NCBI RefSeq assembly: GCF_900105455.1
Contig: NZ_FNSF01000001.1
Coordinates: 1,569,001-1,633,000 of the forward strand
Direction: 5' to 3'
Source: Tenacibaculum sp. MAR_2009_124
Lineage (GTDB): Bacteria > Bacteroidota > Bacteroidia > Flavobacteriales > Flavobacteriaceae
Length of the DNA stretch: 64,000 nucleotides
Made by a program: the position numbers and the translations under genes. This document shows positions 1-5,687 of the stretch, piece after piece. Below the pieces are notes generated by a model. It made no database searches, was not told the DNA's origin, and was given only the letters and a program-made list of their open reading frames with translations. Numbering within the stretch: position 1 is the stretch's first letter; each line of letters begins with the position of its first letter.

Positions 1-54
1 TATTCTAATTTCAAATTACATTTAAGTGACTTTCAAACATAATAATTAATAAAG

Positions 55-95
55 GAGAAGCATTTTACCCGTTACTAGGTAGCTTCTTCTTTTTC
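55..95 (+). terminator. Intrinsic terminator of a gene left of the window
   Basis: AGAAGC at 56-61 pairs with GCTTCT at 83-88, with an inner TACC/GGTA pairing, and a T-rich run follows. It would end a plus-strand transcript that enters from outside the window. No coding frame is visible in the first 54 bases. Confidence 0.55.
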
Positions 96-312
96 GTTAG
101 ATACTCACAAATTCCTTTTAAAAAAATCACACAACTTCATAAATACATATTAAAGCTAGCTCTGAAAAATTTAACAGATCCGATAACCTACTAATAAACA
201 ACTCGTTAAAAAAAATCTGCATTTTATCCTCATATTAGACAATTTGTTTCTGTTTTAACATAAAACACTACATCACAAATACTTCACTCAGTTTCAATCA
301 AAACTTCTCATC

Positions 313-320
313 TATCTTTG
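313..320 (+). promoter_or_regulatory. TATCTTTG promoter box (Bacteroidota -7 element)
   Basis: TATCTTTG is a perfect match to the Bacteroidota -7 consensus TAnnTTTG, and a TTTC lies about 17 bases upstream as a possible weak -33 element. No ORF longer than nine codons follows before the terminator at 401-460, so the box appears to drive a short non-coding transcript. Confidence 0.45.
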
Positions 321-324
321 CTAT

Positions 325-460
325 GTAATTAATAACAGTTCCCCTAATGTTGCTTTTTACAAGCTTTAAAAATTAGTTTTAAATAGTTCGTTTTTATTAA
401 GGCTATCAAAACAACATCATCTTATTAAAGAACTTTCCCCCTTGTTTTGATAGCTTTTTA
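325..460 (+). ncRNA. Candidate small RNA, about 135 nt
   Basis: The unit is bounded by the TATCTTTG box at 313-320 and a strong intrinsic terminator. In the terminator, GCTATCAAAACAA at 402-414 pairs perfectly with 442-454 and a T-tract follows. Only a nine-codon ORF lies between them, so an untranslated RNA is the simplest reading. The region from 96 to 312 shows no credible gene. Function is unknown, and both the start site and the non-coding nature are inferred from signals alone. Confidence 0.35.
401..460 (+). terminator. Intrinsic terminator with 13-bp perfect stem
   Basis: Arms at 402-414 and 442-454 are perfectly complementary over 13 bp, with a 27-base loop and TTTTT after the right arm on the plus strand. 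There is no T-tract on the opposite strand, so it acts in the plus direction. Confidence 0.6.
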
Positions 461-534
461 ATAAAGAGCCCTATCTTCTTATTATTTGATGAGTAATTCC
501 TACTTTACTCCTTAGTAACTAAAACTTTATATTT

Positions 535-708
535 GTATTAAAATCAATATTAGACCTTCAAGGTGTTGAAGAATTAAATAAAAACTATCTAAAAATAGTC
601 AATGGTGTAAACTCTTGCCTTACAGAATGTATAAGATATGATTGCATTGATGTCCAGGACAGTATAAGTGTTATTCCATTAATAGCTGTCTTCAGCAATA
701 CTATATAA
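535..708 (+). pseudogene. Startless GG-leader peptide precursor (decayed RiPP or bacteriocin-like)
   Basis: An open frame from 523 to the TAA at 706-708 reads LKSILDLQGVEELNK, then KIVNG, then a 33-residue tail with three cysteines. This is the leader pattern of Bacteroidota ribosomal peptide precursors. It aligns with the intact peptide gene at 1731: both share an LK start, ELNK, an isoleucine-x-glycine junction and a cysteine-bearing tail. There is no ATG, GTG or TTG in frame. The position equivalent to the start methionine is GTA (535-537), and ATA at 529 is the only other option. It is therefore probably inactivated, or uses a rare start. The call rests on motif resemblance only. Confidence 0.45.
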
Positions 709-733
709 TAAACAGTTTTAAATAGTAAACAAT

Positions 734-768
734 TCTTTAAGTCCATAAAATTAAAGACTTATTTTTTT
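734..768 (+). terminator. Weak intrinsic terminator after the peptide frame at 535-708
   Basis: TAAGTC (738-743) pairs with GACTTA (756-761), with an alternative TCTTTAA/TTAAAGA pairing, followed by seven Ts at 762-768. It sits 26 bases beyond the peptide stop codon, which suggests that the frame was once a discrete transcription unit. Confidence 0.4.
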
Positions 769-875
769 CAAATCATACCCTACAAAAAAACAATTACAAT
801 AATATACGACGGAGATAAAAACCAAAAAGTTTTTCCGTACTCGACTATTTTACCTTAATTTGAAAAAATTGTTTT

Positions 876-1223
876 ATGTTTAAAAATCCTTTTTCATTCA
901 ATAGAAGAATAAGGCGAACTGAGTTTGGCTTAACCTATATAATATATTTAGTATTTCTTGGGATAATTGACTTTTTAATACTTGAATTCAACATTACTAT
1001 TTTATACATTCTCTATATACCCGCCATTTGGTTTTTTATCGCACAAGGAGCTAAAAGATGTCACGACAGAAGCAATTCAGGTTGGTACCAAATTATTCCC
1101 TTTTATGTTTTATTTATGCTTTTTGCTGATAGTATATACGGACCAAATGAATTCGGATTAAATCCCAAAAGAGAAGGGAATCATGACAACCTAGATCAAA
1201 TAGGAATTCAAGAATTATCGTAG
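876..1223 (+). CDS. DUF805 family small membrane protein
   Basis: A 115-residue inner-membrane protein of the DUF805 family, whose function is not known. The family pattern is visible. An N-terminal F-x-F-N-x-R-x-R-R-T-E-F motif (residues 6-17) is followed by hydrophobic segments at about 20-37 and 40-57. Next come AKRCHDRSNSGWYQIIP (residues 59-75), another hydrophobic stretch, and a C-terminal GPNEFGLNP motif. Its length matches the family. It stands alone among small peptide genes in the accessory region, with no operon partner. The ATG is preceded by an A/T-rich leader without a Shine-Dalgarno sequence, as is usual in this phylum. Confidence 0.8.
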   Translation: MFKNPFSFNRRIRRTEFGLTYIIYLVFLGIIDFLILEFNITILYILYIPAIWFFIAQGAKRCHDRSNSGWYQIIPFYVLFMLFADSIYGPNEFGLNPKREGNHDNLDQIGIQELS

Positions 1224-1730
1224 TCAGCTCATATAATACGATTACAATCTTTAATACATTCTAGCTTCATAAATTTTTAAATAAACTATAAGACGCAAAC
1301 ATTGCACTATTCCCACTATAATACCACCCCTGCGATTAAAACCACCACTGATTAAACTTATAAATTTGTTTCACATTCCTAAAATGTTATCATTCGAAAT
1401 CTTAAAATTCAAAAGAAAAATAATTGGGTTTGTAAGTTTTGCTTTTTTTCCCGACAACATAAACGGTTAATATTGTTGAGAAGGAGTTTATTCATTTCAA
1501 TATATAAAAAGTAATTAACTGCGTATTGGCTCGATTTTCGTTGCGTAATTTTTGAAAATATGTTGGTGCGCAGTCTTTACTTTTACAGACATTCTTTTGA
1601 AACCATTATTTATTTCAATAGTGTTTCAATTCGCTTTCTTAAGACTCATTTTAACTTTTAACAGCACTTTTTTCACTAAAAAGGTTCTATTATTTATATT
1701 CGAGGGTTATTAATCATAAAGTTACTTATT
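1224..1730. other. Gap without a recognisable gene, containing one palindromic repeat copy
   Basis: No coding frame above about 28 codons was seen on either strand. The only structure noted is the palindromic repeat at 1515-1580. The last 100 bases are A/T-rich and presumably hold the promoter of the peptide gene at 1731, but no perfect TAnnTTTG box is present (TATATTCG near 1696 is the nearest). Confidence 0.5.
1515..1580. repeat. Palindromic dispersed repeat, copy 1
   Basis: The element begins with CTGCGTATTGGC and ends with GTTGGTGCGCAGTC, so its ends form an imperfect inverted repeat (CTGCG/CGCAG). It is similar in both halves to the copy at 2286-2356. The two copies lie on either side of the 50-residue peptide gene. 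A 3' half-like GTTAATGTGCAGTT also occurs near 14687-14700. Confidence 0.4.
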
Positions 1731-1883
1731 ATGTTAAAAAACCTAACTACTATAGGACAAGAATTAAACAAACAACAACAACAATCTATCAGTGGAAATG
1801 GAGGCTGTTTTCCACTTCAAGCATGCCCACCTGAAACACATTGGAATCTAGGTTTGTGTGCATGTATTCAAAGTAATTCATAA
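1731..1883 (+). CDS. GG-leader ribosomal peptide precursor (putative RiPP or bacteriocin), 50 aa
   Basis: A short gene encoding a leader (residues 1-25) with ELNKQQQQSISGNGG at its end, and a core that starts at Cys26. The core carries four cysteines (26, 32, 43, 45), a Pro-Pro pair and a Trp. A charged, Gln/Asn-rich leader ending in I-S-G-N-G-G is the layout of Bacteroidota double-glycine precursors. Known relatives are cut after GG by a C39-peptidase ABC transporter and may be cyclised or thioether-bridged. The gene ends 13 bases before its own terminator and is thus monocistronic. No maturase or exporter lies in this window. Product identity and modification are inferred. The frame is intact with an ATG start. 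Confidence 0.65.
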   Translation: MLKNLTTIGQELNKQQQQSISGNGGCFPLQACPPETHWNLGLCACIQSNS

Positions 1884-1896
1884 TTACATTAACAAA

Positions 1897-1936
1897 AAGA
1901 AGCTGACTGAAATGTAATTTCCAGTCAGCTTTTTCA
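1897..1936 (+). terminator. Intrinsic terminator of the peptide gene
   Basis: AGCTGACTG (1901-1909) pairs with CAGTCAGCT (1922-1930), a 9-bp perfect stem, followed by TTTTT. It lies just after the stop codon at 1883 and supports the peptide gene as a real transcription unit. Confidence 0.75.
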
Positions 1937-2370
1937 TATCCAAATCATTAATACTTGATTTTATTTTCTTAGGTCTATCTTGGTTTAGATGTGCATGTTT
2001 TCAAATTAGAGTTAAAACTATAACTATCGTTTCTTTTTCTACTTCCTGAATATCGCTTAACATAAATCACTTAAAACTCATATCTTTTTTTTATACAGAA
2101 AAAAGAATTTTATGAAAGAACAAAAAACATGTAATTTCTAATGTTATTTGCATTTCTTCGCTCGTCAATAACCATAAATACCTTATAATTTATCCTTAGT
2201 TTTTCAAAAAAAGTAGAGCCTCTGAAATTGACAAAAACAGAATTTACAAATAGATTATTTGTTTTTTTTTATATTGCACCTTGATTAAGTTGCTGCGTGT
2301 TGACCGAACTTTCAAACATACCAACCCCTTGAAATAAGTTAATGCGCAGTTTATTTACTCAGGTTAAATA
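1937..2370. other. Gap without a recognisable gene, containing palindromic repeat copy 2
   Basis: No credible ORF was seen on either strand. The sequence is A/T-rich with a palindromic repeat at 2286-2356. It separates the peptide transcription unit from the convergent lipoprotein gene. Confidence 0.5.
2286..2356. repeat. Palindromic dispersed repeat, copy 2
   Basis: The left half contains CTGCGTGTTGACC and the right half contains AAGTTAATGCGCAGTT, forming CTGCG/CGCAG ends. Both halves resemble copy 1 at 1515-1580, including a shared TTGAAA upstream of the right arm, while the centres differ. Confidence 0.4.
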
Positions 2371-2399
2371 AATAAAAAAACACCTTGTTAAAGGTGTTT
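2371..2399 (-). terminator. Intrinsic terminator of the lipoprotein gene
   Basis: AAACACCTT (2378-2386) and AAGGTGTTT (2391-2399) form a 9-bp stem with a 4-base loop. On the minus strand the stem is followed by a long T-run. It lies 49 bases after the stop of the 2448-2933 gene. Confidence 0.75.
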
Positions 2400-2447
2400 C
2401 TTATAATCTATTGTTTTTAATGTAAATATTAATTTGCTCGAAAGTTT

Positions 2448-2933
2448 CTAATCACGAACGCCAGTTGAATGCATCATCTTTAACCTCCACCCTATTTCTG
2501 TTTTTACAGCTACTGCGCTTTCTAACCATTTAGCTTTTCCAACTAAGGTATCTGCTCGTGTAAAGTCTGCTTCATTGAAATAAGCTATTTGAATAGAATT
2601 TCCGAATTTCTCAATAGATATATAATCCATTTTATTAATTCTCTTTGCTCTATTTGGCCTTGCTAATTGACTTTTCATGTATTCTTTTATACGGTCATTA
2701 TCCCAAATTTCACCCTGTTCCAAAATAATGAAATCTTTAGTATGATATTTACTAATTTTCGTTGAATCTACTCCTCCCCATAAATCATCAAAAGCGCCTT
2801 GTATTAAATCTTGAGCAATTTTGATTTCTTCTTTGGTAATTGGTTTTTCTTTTTGATTTGATTTTTCAACTTGACATGACGTTATTAAAACTGCAAATAA
2901 TAATAAGCTCATTGACTTCATTTTTAAAGACAT
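2448..2933 (-). CDS. SnoaL/DUF4440-like lipoprotein
   Basis: A 161-residue predicted lipoprotein. A hydrophobic N-terminal segment ends in the lipobox LITSC, with Cys20 as the lipidated residue. The rest resembles the NTF2/SnoaL fold: an N-terminal helix with AFDDLWGG, a middle region with YHTKDFIILEQGEIWDN, and a final strand rich in basic and aromatic residues near GWRLKMMHSTG. Such proteins are small binding or isomerase-like domains, and no substrate can be named. It stands alone in the accessory region with its own terminator. An in-frame ATG five codons downstream could equally be the start. Confidence 0.6.
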   Translation of the reverse strand: MSLKMKSMSLLLFAVLITSCQVEKSNQKEKPITKEEIKIAQDLIQGAFDDLWGGVDSTKISKYHTKDFIILEQGEIWDNDRIKEYMKSQLARPNRAKRINKMDYISIEKFGNSIQIAYFNEADFTRADTLVGKAKWLESAVAVKTEIGWRLKMMHSTGVRD

Positions 2934-3009
2934 AATTTTATAGTTTAGTAGTTATTTCATGAGGAATATTTAGTGATTCCACCTCTGCCAAATATAGAGA
3001 AATGGCAGA

Positions 3010-3273
3010 CTATACGATAAATTTTAACATACTTCCATCAATCAAAAACTGAGTAGCTTCACAGCGTTCTCCTAAGGTTTTAAACTCATTCATTCCTTTA
3101 ATGCGAACTTGCTTTCCACTAGGATATTTTCTTAAAAAATTAGGGTCTTTAAAGTAAAAATGAATAATCCAATCTCGCTGTAATAGAATTTTATTTCCTG
3201 TTTTCCAACTTTTAGGAGTTACTGCAGGGAATGTTGAACTACATCCGTTAATTAAGTTGTATTTTTTTTTCAT
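3010..3273 (-). pseudogene. Tyrosine recombinase (integrase) N-terminal fragment
   Basis: Eighty-seven residues resembling the arm-type DNA-binding start of Bacteroidota phage or element integrases: a W-I-I-H-F-Y-F segment, then KQVRIKGMNEFKTLGER and ATQFLID. The family is about 400 residues long. The core-binding and catalytic domains (R, HxxR, Y) are missing, and the frame stops just where the arm domain should continue. The fragment lies between a lipoprotein gene and an insertion sequence, and its start faces the 3' end of tRNA-His about 1.5 kb away (about 120 bp without the IS). It is read as the scar of an integrative element. The family call comes from sequence pattern only. Confidence 0.6.
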
Positions 3274-3314
3274 CTTTAATCTTACATTTTAAACACTATT
3301 TTAAACACGATATG

Positions 3315-3327
3315 CTAAAAATGTAAA
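3315..3327. repeat. Target-site duplication, left copy (13 bp)
   Basis: CTAAAAATGTAAA directly precedes the left terminal repeat of the ISL3-like element, and the identical 13 bases follow the right end at 4744-4756. Confidence 0.8.
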
Positions 3328-3364
3328 GGATCAGTCACAAAAGTTGTGTGTGAATTAATATTAA

Positions 3365-3745
3365 ATGTTGATTTTTGCAAAAAAGAGAGATTTGGATTTA
3401 TCATTAGATGTTTTAAAATTTATACTCCCTGAGTTATTAATCACACATTTTAATTTAACAACTCATAAAGTACAAGGGAAAGATTTACATCTTTATTTTG
3501 AAGAAAAGAAAGCTATTCCAGATGAGTTTTCAAAAGGGTTAATTATATCTCATGGTTTTCATAAAGAAACCACTATTGAAGACTTTCCCTTGAGAGGTAA
3601 AACAGTATTACTTCATATTAAACGTCGCAGATGGCTAAATAAAGAAACTCAACAAGTAGTACAAAGAGATTGGGATTTAGTAGCACAGGGAACTCGCATG
3701 ACCGTTGAGTTTGCTGTTTTTTTAAAAGCACTTAGTCAGTACTAA
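3365..3745 (+). CDS. ISAon1-like transposase, N-terminal part (orfA)
   Basis: A 126-residue product matching the N-terminal region of ISAon1-type ISL3 transposases. It has a helical start with LDVLKFILPELLI, then an FPLRGKTVLLHIKRRRW zinc-ribbon-like or DNA-binding section, and GTRMTVEFAVFLKALSQY at its end. The frame stops at TAA (3743-3745). The continuing transposase sequence opens in the +1 frame directly at this point, so the two frames together would make about 450 residues. Either a ribosomal +1 shift at TAC-TAA-A joins them, or a one-base insertion has broken the gene. Confidence 0.7.
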   Translation: MLIFAKKRDLDLSLDVLKFILPELLITHFNLTTHKVQGKDLHLYFEEKKAIPDEFSKGLIISHGFHKETTIEDFPLRGKTVLLHIKRRRWLNKETQQVVQRDWDLVAQGTRMTVEFAVFLKALSQY

Positions 3746-3746
3746 A

Positions 3747-4721
3747 GCGAATGACTGTCATACTATAGCAGGTTTTTACGGGCTCAATGGTAAAAAATTA
3801 CAACGTCAGTTTAAAGATTATTTAAGTGATTTTAAACAGTGGAAAGAGAAGTCACATGCTAAAGATTGGTTACTATTTCCTGAAAATATAGGAAAACAGC
3901 TTTCTATTGATGAAGTTGCTTTATCTAAAGGAGAGCTTTATACTATTGTTACTAATAAAAAAGCGAAAGGGAAAGCAGGAAGTATTGTAGCTATTATTGC
4001 TGGAACCAAAGCTGAAGACGTTAGTGGTGAGCTCCTTAAAATTCCAAACTCCAAACGAAATAAGGTTAAGGAAATCACTTTAGACATGGCCAATACCATG
4101 AAACTAATAGCTAAAACATGCTTTCCTAAAGCCACGCAGGTTACCGATAGATTTCATGTGCAAAAATTGGCTTTAGATGCTTTACAAGATATACGCATAA
4201 AACATCGTTGGGAAGCAATAGATCAGGAAAACAATGATGTAAAAGATGCTAAAAACAATAACAATACATATACCCCTATAACTTTTAGTAACGGAGATAC
4301 TTTAAAACAGCTTTTAGCTAGAAGCCGCTATTTACTTTATAAGACGCAAGCAAACTGGACAACTAAACAAAAGATTAGAGCTCAGATTTTATTTGAACAA
4401 TTCCCAGACATTAGAAAAGCATATGTAATATGTCAAAAACTCAGAACTATATTTAATAACCGATTAATAACTAAAGCGGTAGCTTATACAAAACTTGCTA
4501 AATGGTTTAAAGAAGTTGAAGATTCAGGGTTTAAAGCTTTTAATATAGTAGCAAACTCCATTAGTTTAAATTACCAATCCATCCTTAATTATTTTGACAA
4601 CAGAAGTACAAATGCAGCAGCAGAATCTTTTAATGCGAAAGTGAAAGCGTTTAGAGCGCAGTTCAGAGGGGTAAGAAACGTAGAATTCTTTCTTTTTAGA
4701 TTAATCCAAATTTTTGCCTAA
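3747..4721 (+). CDS. ISAon1-like ISL3 transposase, catalytic part (orfB)
   Basis: About 324 codons of DDE transposase in the frame +1 to orfA. Recognisable blocks are HTIAGFYGLNGKKLQRQ, the first acidic motif in LSIDEVALSKGELYTIV, the second in VTDRFHVQKLALDAL, and the catalytic Glu in AAAESFNAKVKAFRAQFRG. These are the DDE_Tnp_ISL3 signatures. The first ATG in this frame (4086) lies inside the catalytic domain, after the first Asp, and cannot be the true start. No other start codon precedes the domain, so expression would need the shift at 3743-3746. If the shift is not programmed, this is a pseudogene. Confidence 0.7.
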   Translation, partial: ANDCHTIAGFYGLNGKKLQRQFKDYLSDFKQWKEKSHAKDWLLFPENIGKQLSIDEVALSKGELYTIVTNKKAKGKAGSIVAIIAGTKAEDVSGELLKIPNSKRNKVKEITLDMANTMKLIAKTCFPKATQVTDRFHVQKLALDALQDIRIKHRWEAIDQENNDVKDAKNNNNTYTPITFSNGDTLKQLLARSRYLLYKTQANWTTKQKIRAQILFEQFPDIRKAYVICQKLRTIFNNRLITKAVAYTKLAKWFKEVEDSGFKAFNIVANSISLNYQSILNYFDNRSTNAAAESFNAKVKAFRAQFRGVRNVEFFLFRLIQIFA

Positions 4722-4743
4722 ACACAACTATTAGTCTTGATCC

Positions 4744-4756
4744 CTAAAAATGTAAA
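4744..4756. repeat. Target-site duplication, right copy (13 bp)
   Basis: CTAAAAATGTAAA follows the right end of the insertion sequence and is identical to 3315-3327. Confidence 0.8.
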
Positions 4757-4771
4757 CCTTGCAGGGCTGAT

Positions 4772-4812
4772 AAAAAACAACAAAGCCTTAGTAAATACTA
4801 AGGCTTTGTTTT
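4772..4812 (-). terminator. Intrinsic terminator after tRNA-His
   Basis: AACAAAGCCTTAG (4779-4791) and CTAAGGCTTTGTT (4798-4810) form a perfect 13-bp stem with a 6-base loop. On the minus strand the stem is followed by a T-run (complement of 4772-4777). It lies immediately downstream of the tRNA. Confidence 0.85.
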
Positions 4813-4813
4813 G

Positions 4814-4888
4814 GGTGGAAGACGGGATTCGAACCCGCGACCCTCGGTACCACAAACCGATGCTCTAACCAACTGAGCTACAACCACC
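4814..4888 (-). tRNA. tRNA-His (GTG anticodon)
   Basis: The minus strand folds as a tRNA: D-arm AGCTCAGTTGGTTAGAGC, anticodon loop TTGTGGT with anticodon GTG, and T-arm GCGGGTTCGAATCCCGT. An extra 5' G opposite C73 is typical of tRNA-His. The acceptor stem has two T-T mismatches at pairs 5-68 and 6-67. CCA is not encoded. The DNA next to its 3' end holds an integrase remnant and an IS, as at a used integration site. Confidence 0.93.
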
Positions 4889-4944
4889 ATTTGCAATTGC
4901 GAGTGCAAATATATAAGGTTTTCCCTATCCCACCAAACATTTTT

Positions 4945-5661
4945 TTAAATTAATTTACTTAAATTTTCTACTGCTACGTAACGTTCTGAAGTAAAGCCTT
5001 CTGCAAATTCAACTCCAATTAACCTTCCTAAATCATTTGCTCTATATTCAACGCTATCGGTAAAATTTTTACTTGTAATAGGTGTTTCTGGCTCCTTACT
5101 ATTCGGATCATAAAACTGAGATCCATAAGCCATTACTGCATCAATTTTCTTATCCATGTACCCCGTTACATCCACTACAAAATCTGGTTCAATATTTTTC
5201 CATTGGATATAATGATATACTTGCTTTGGTCGCCACTTCTCCTGATTTACTCCATCTATTTCAGTTTCAATTTTCAACAAACCACTTAAAAAGCACGCGT
5301 TGGAAACCAAATTACTTCCTTTTGGGTGATCAATATGTCTATCATCAATAGCATTACACAAAACAATTTCAGGCTGATATTTTCGTATCATTTGTATAAC
5401 CTCCAATTGATGCTCTCTGTCATTTATAAAAAACCCATCCGCAAATCTTAAATTTTCACGTACACTCACTCCCAAAATTTCAGCTGCTTTTTCTGCTTCC
5501 TTATCCCTTAGCTCTGCTGATCCTCTTGTCCCTAATTCTCCTCTCGTTAAATCAACAATTCCAATTTTTTTACCTAATGCAACTTCTTTCGCTATTGTAG
5601 CACCGCATCCTAGCTCAACATCATCTGGATGAGCCCCGAAGGCCAATATATCTAATTTCAT
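4945..5661 (-). CDS. bshB1: Bacillithiol biosynthesis deacetylase BshB1
   Basis: N-acetyl-alpha-D-glucosaminyl L-malate deacetylase, the second step of bacillithiol synthesis, cytoplasmic and zinc-dependent. The LmbE/PIG-L fold is clear: AHPDD at residues 10-14 supplies zinc ligands and the catalytic Asp, and DDRHIDH at 106-112 supplies the third histidine. LTRGELGTRG (38-47) and AYGSQF near the C-terminus are typical of BshB1. At 238 residues it is full length. It lies 26 bases downstream of a cystathionine-type PLP gene on the same strand. Both concern low-molecular-weight thiols or sulfur amino acids, so co-transcription is plausible. Confidence 0.93.
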   Translation of the reverse strand: MKLDILAFGAHPDDVELGCGATIAKEVALGKKIGIVDLTRGELGTRGSAELRDKEAEKAAEILGVSVRENLRFADGFFINDREHQLEVIQMIRKYQPEIVLCNAIDDRHIDHPKGSNLVSNACFLSGLLKIETEIDGVNQEKWRPKQVYHYIQWKNIEPDFVVDVTGYMDKKIDAVMAYGSQFYDPNSKEPETPITSKNFTDSVEYRANDLGRLIGVEFAEGFTSERYVAVENLSKLI

Positions 5662-5687
5662 GTACTTATTTTTCTACTAAAACTTTA

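Larger units (their letters stand above)
3328..4743 (+). mobile_element. ISL3-superfamily (ISAon1-like) insertion sequence, 1416 bp
   Basis: The left end starts GGATCAGTCAC and the reverse complement of the right end starts GGATCAAGACT. They share GGATCA, eight variable bases, then AGTTGTGT, giving terminal inverted repeats of roughly 24 bp. The element is bracketed by a perfect 13-bp direct repeat. It carries two consecutive transposase frames in the same direction. It sits 54 bases upstream of the integrase remnant start codon. The intact duplication indicates a fairly recent insertion. The ISAon1 name is from recalled similarity and was not searched. Confidence 0.8.

Noticed and set aside
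1386..1472. 28-codon frames on both strands (plus ATG 1386, minus near 1460)
   Set aside because: Too short, A/T-driven composition, no leader, signal or cysteine pattern, and no promoter-terminator pair.
2984..3009. TCTGCCA/TGGCAGA palindrome between the lipoprotein gene and the integrase stub
   Set aside because: A 7-bp stem with no T-tract on either strand; not convincing as a terminator or attachment site.
4086..4721. ATG at 4086 as the true start of the second transposase frame
   Set aside because: It lies after the first catalytic Asp motif (LSIDEVALS), so a protein from there would lack part of the DDE core; the frame clearly extends upstream to about 3747.
5082..5351. Open frames opposite bshB1, the PLP enzyme, the MATE gene, the M1 peptidase and others
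   Set aside because: They are antisense shadows of well-supported genes, with no independent protein features.
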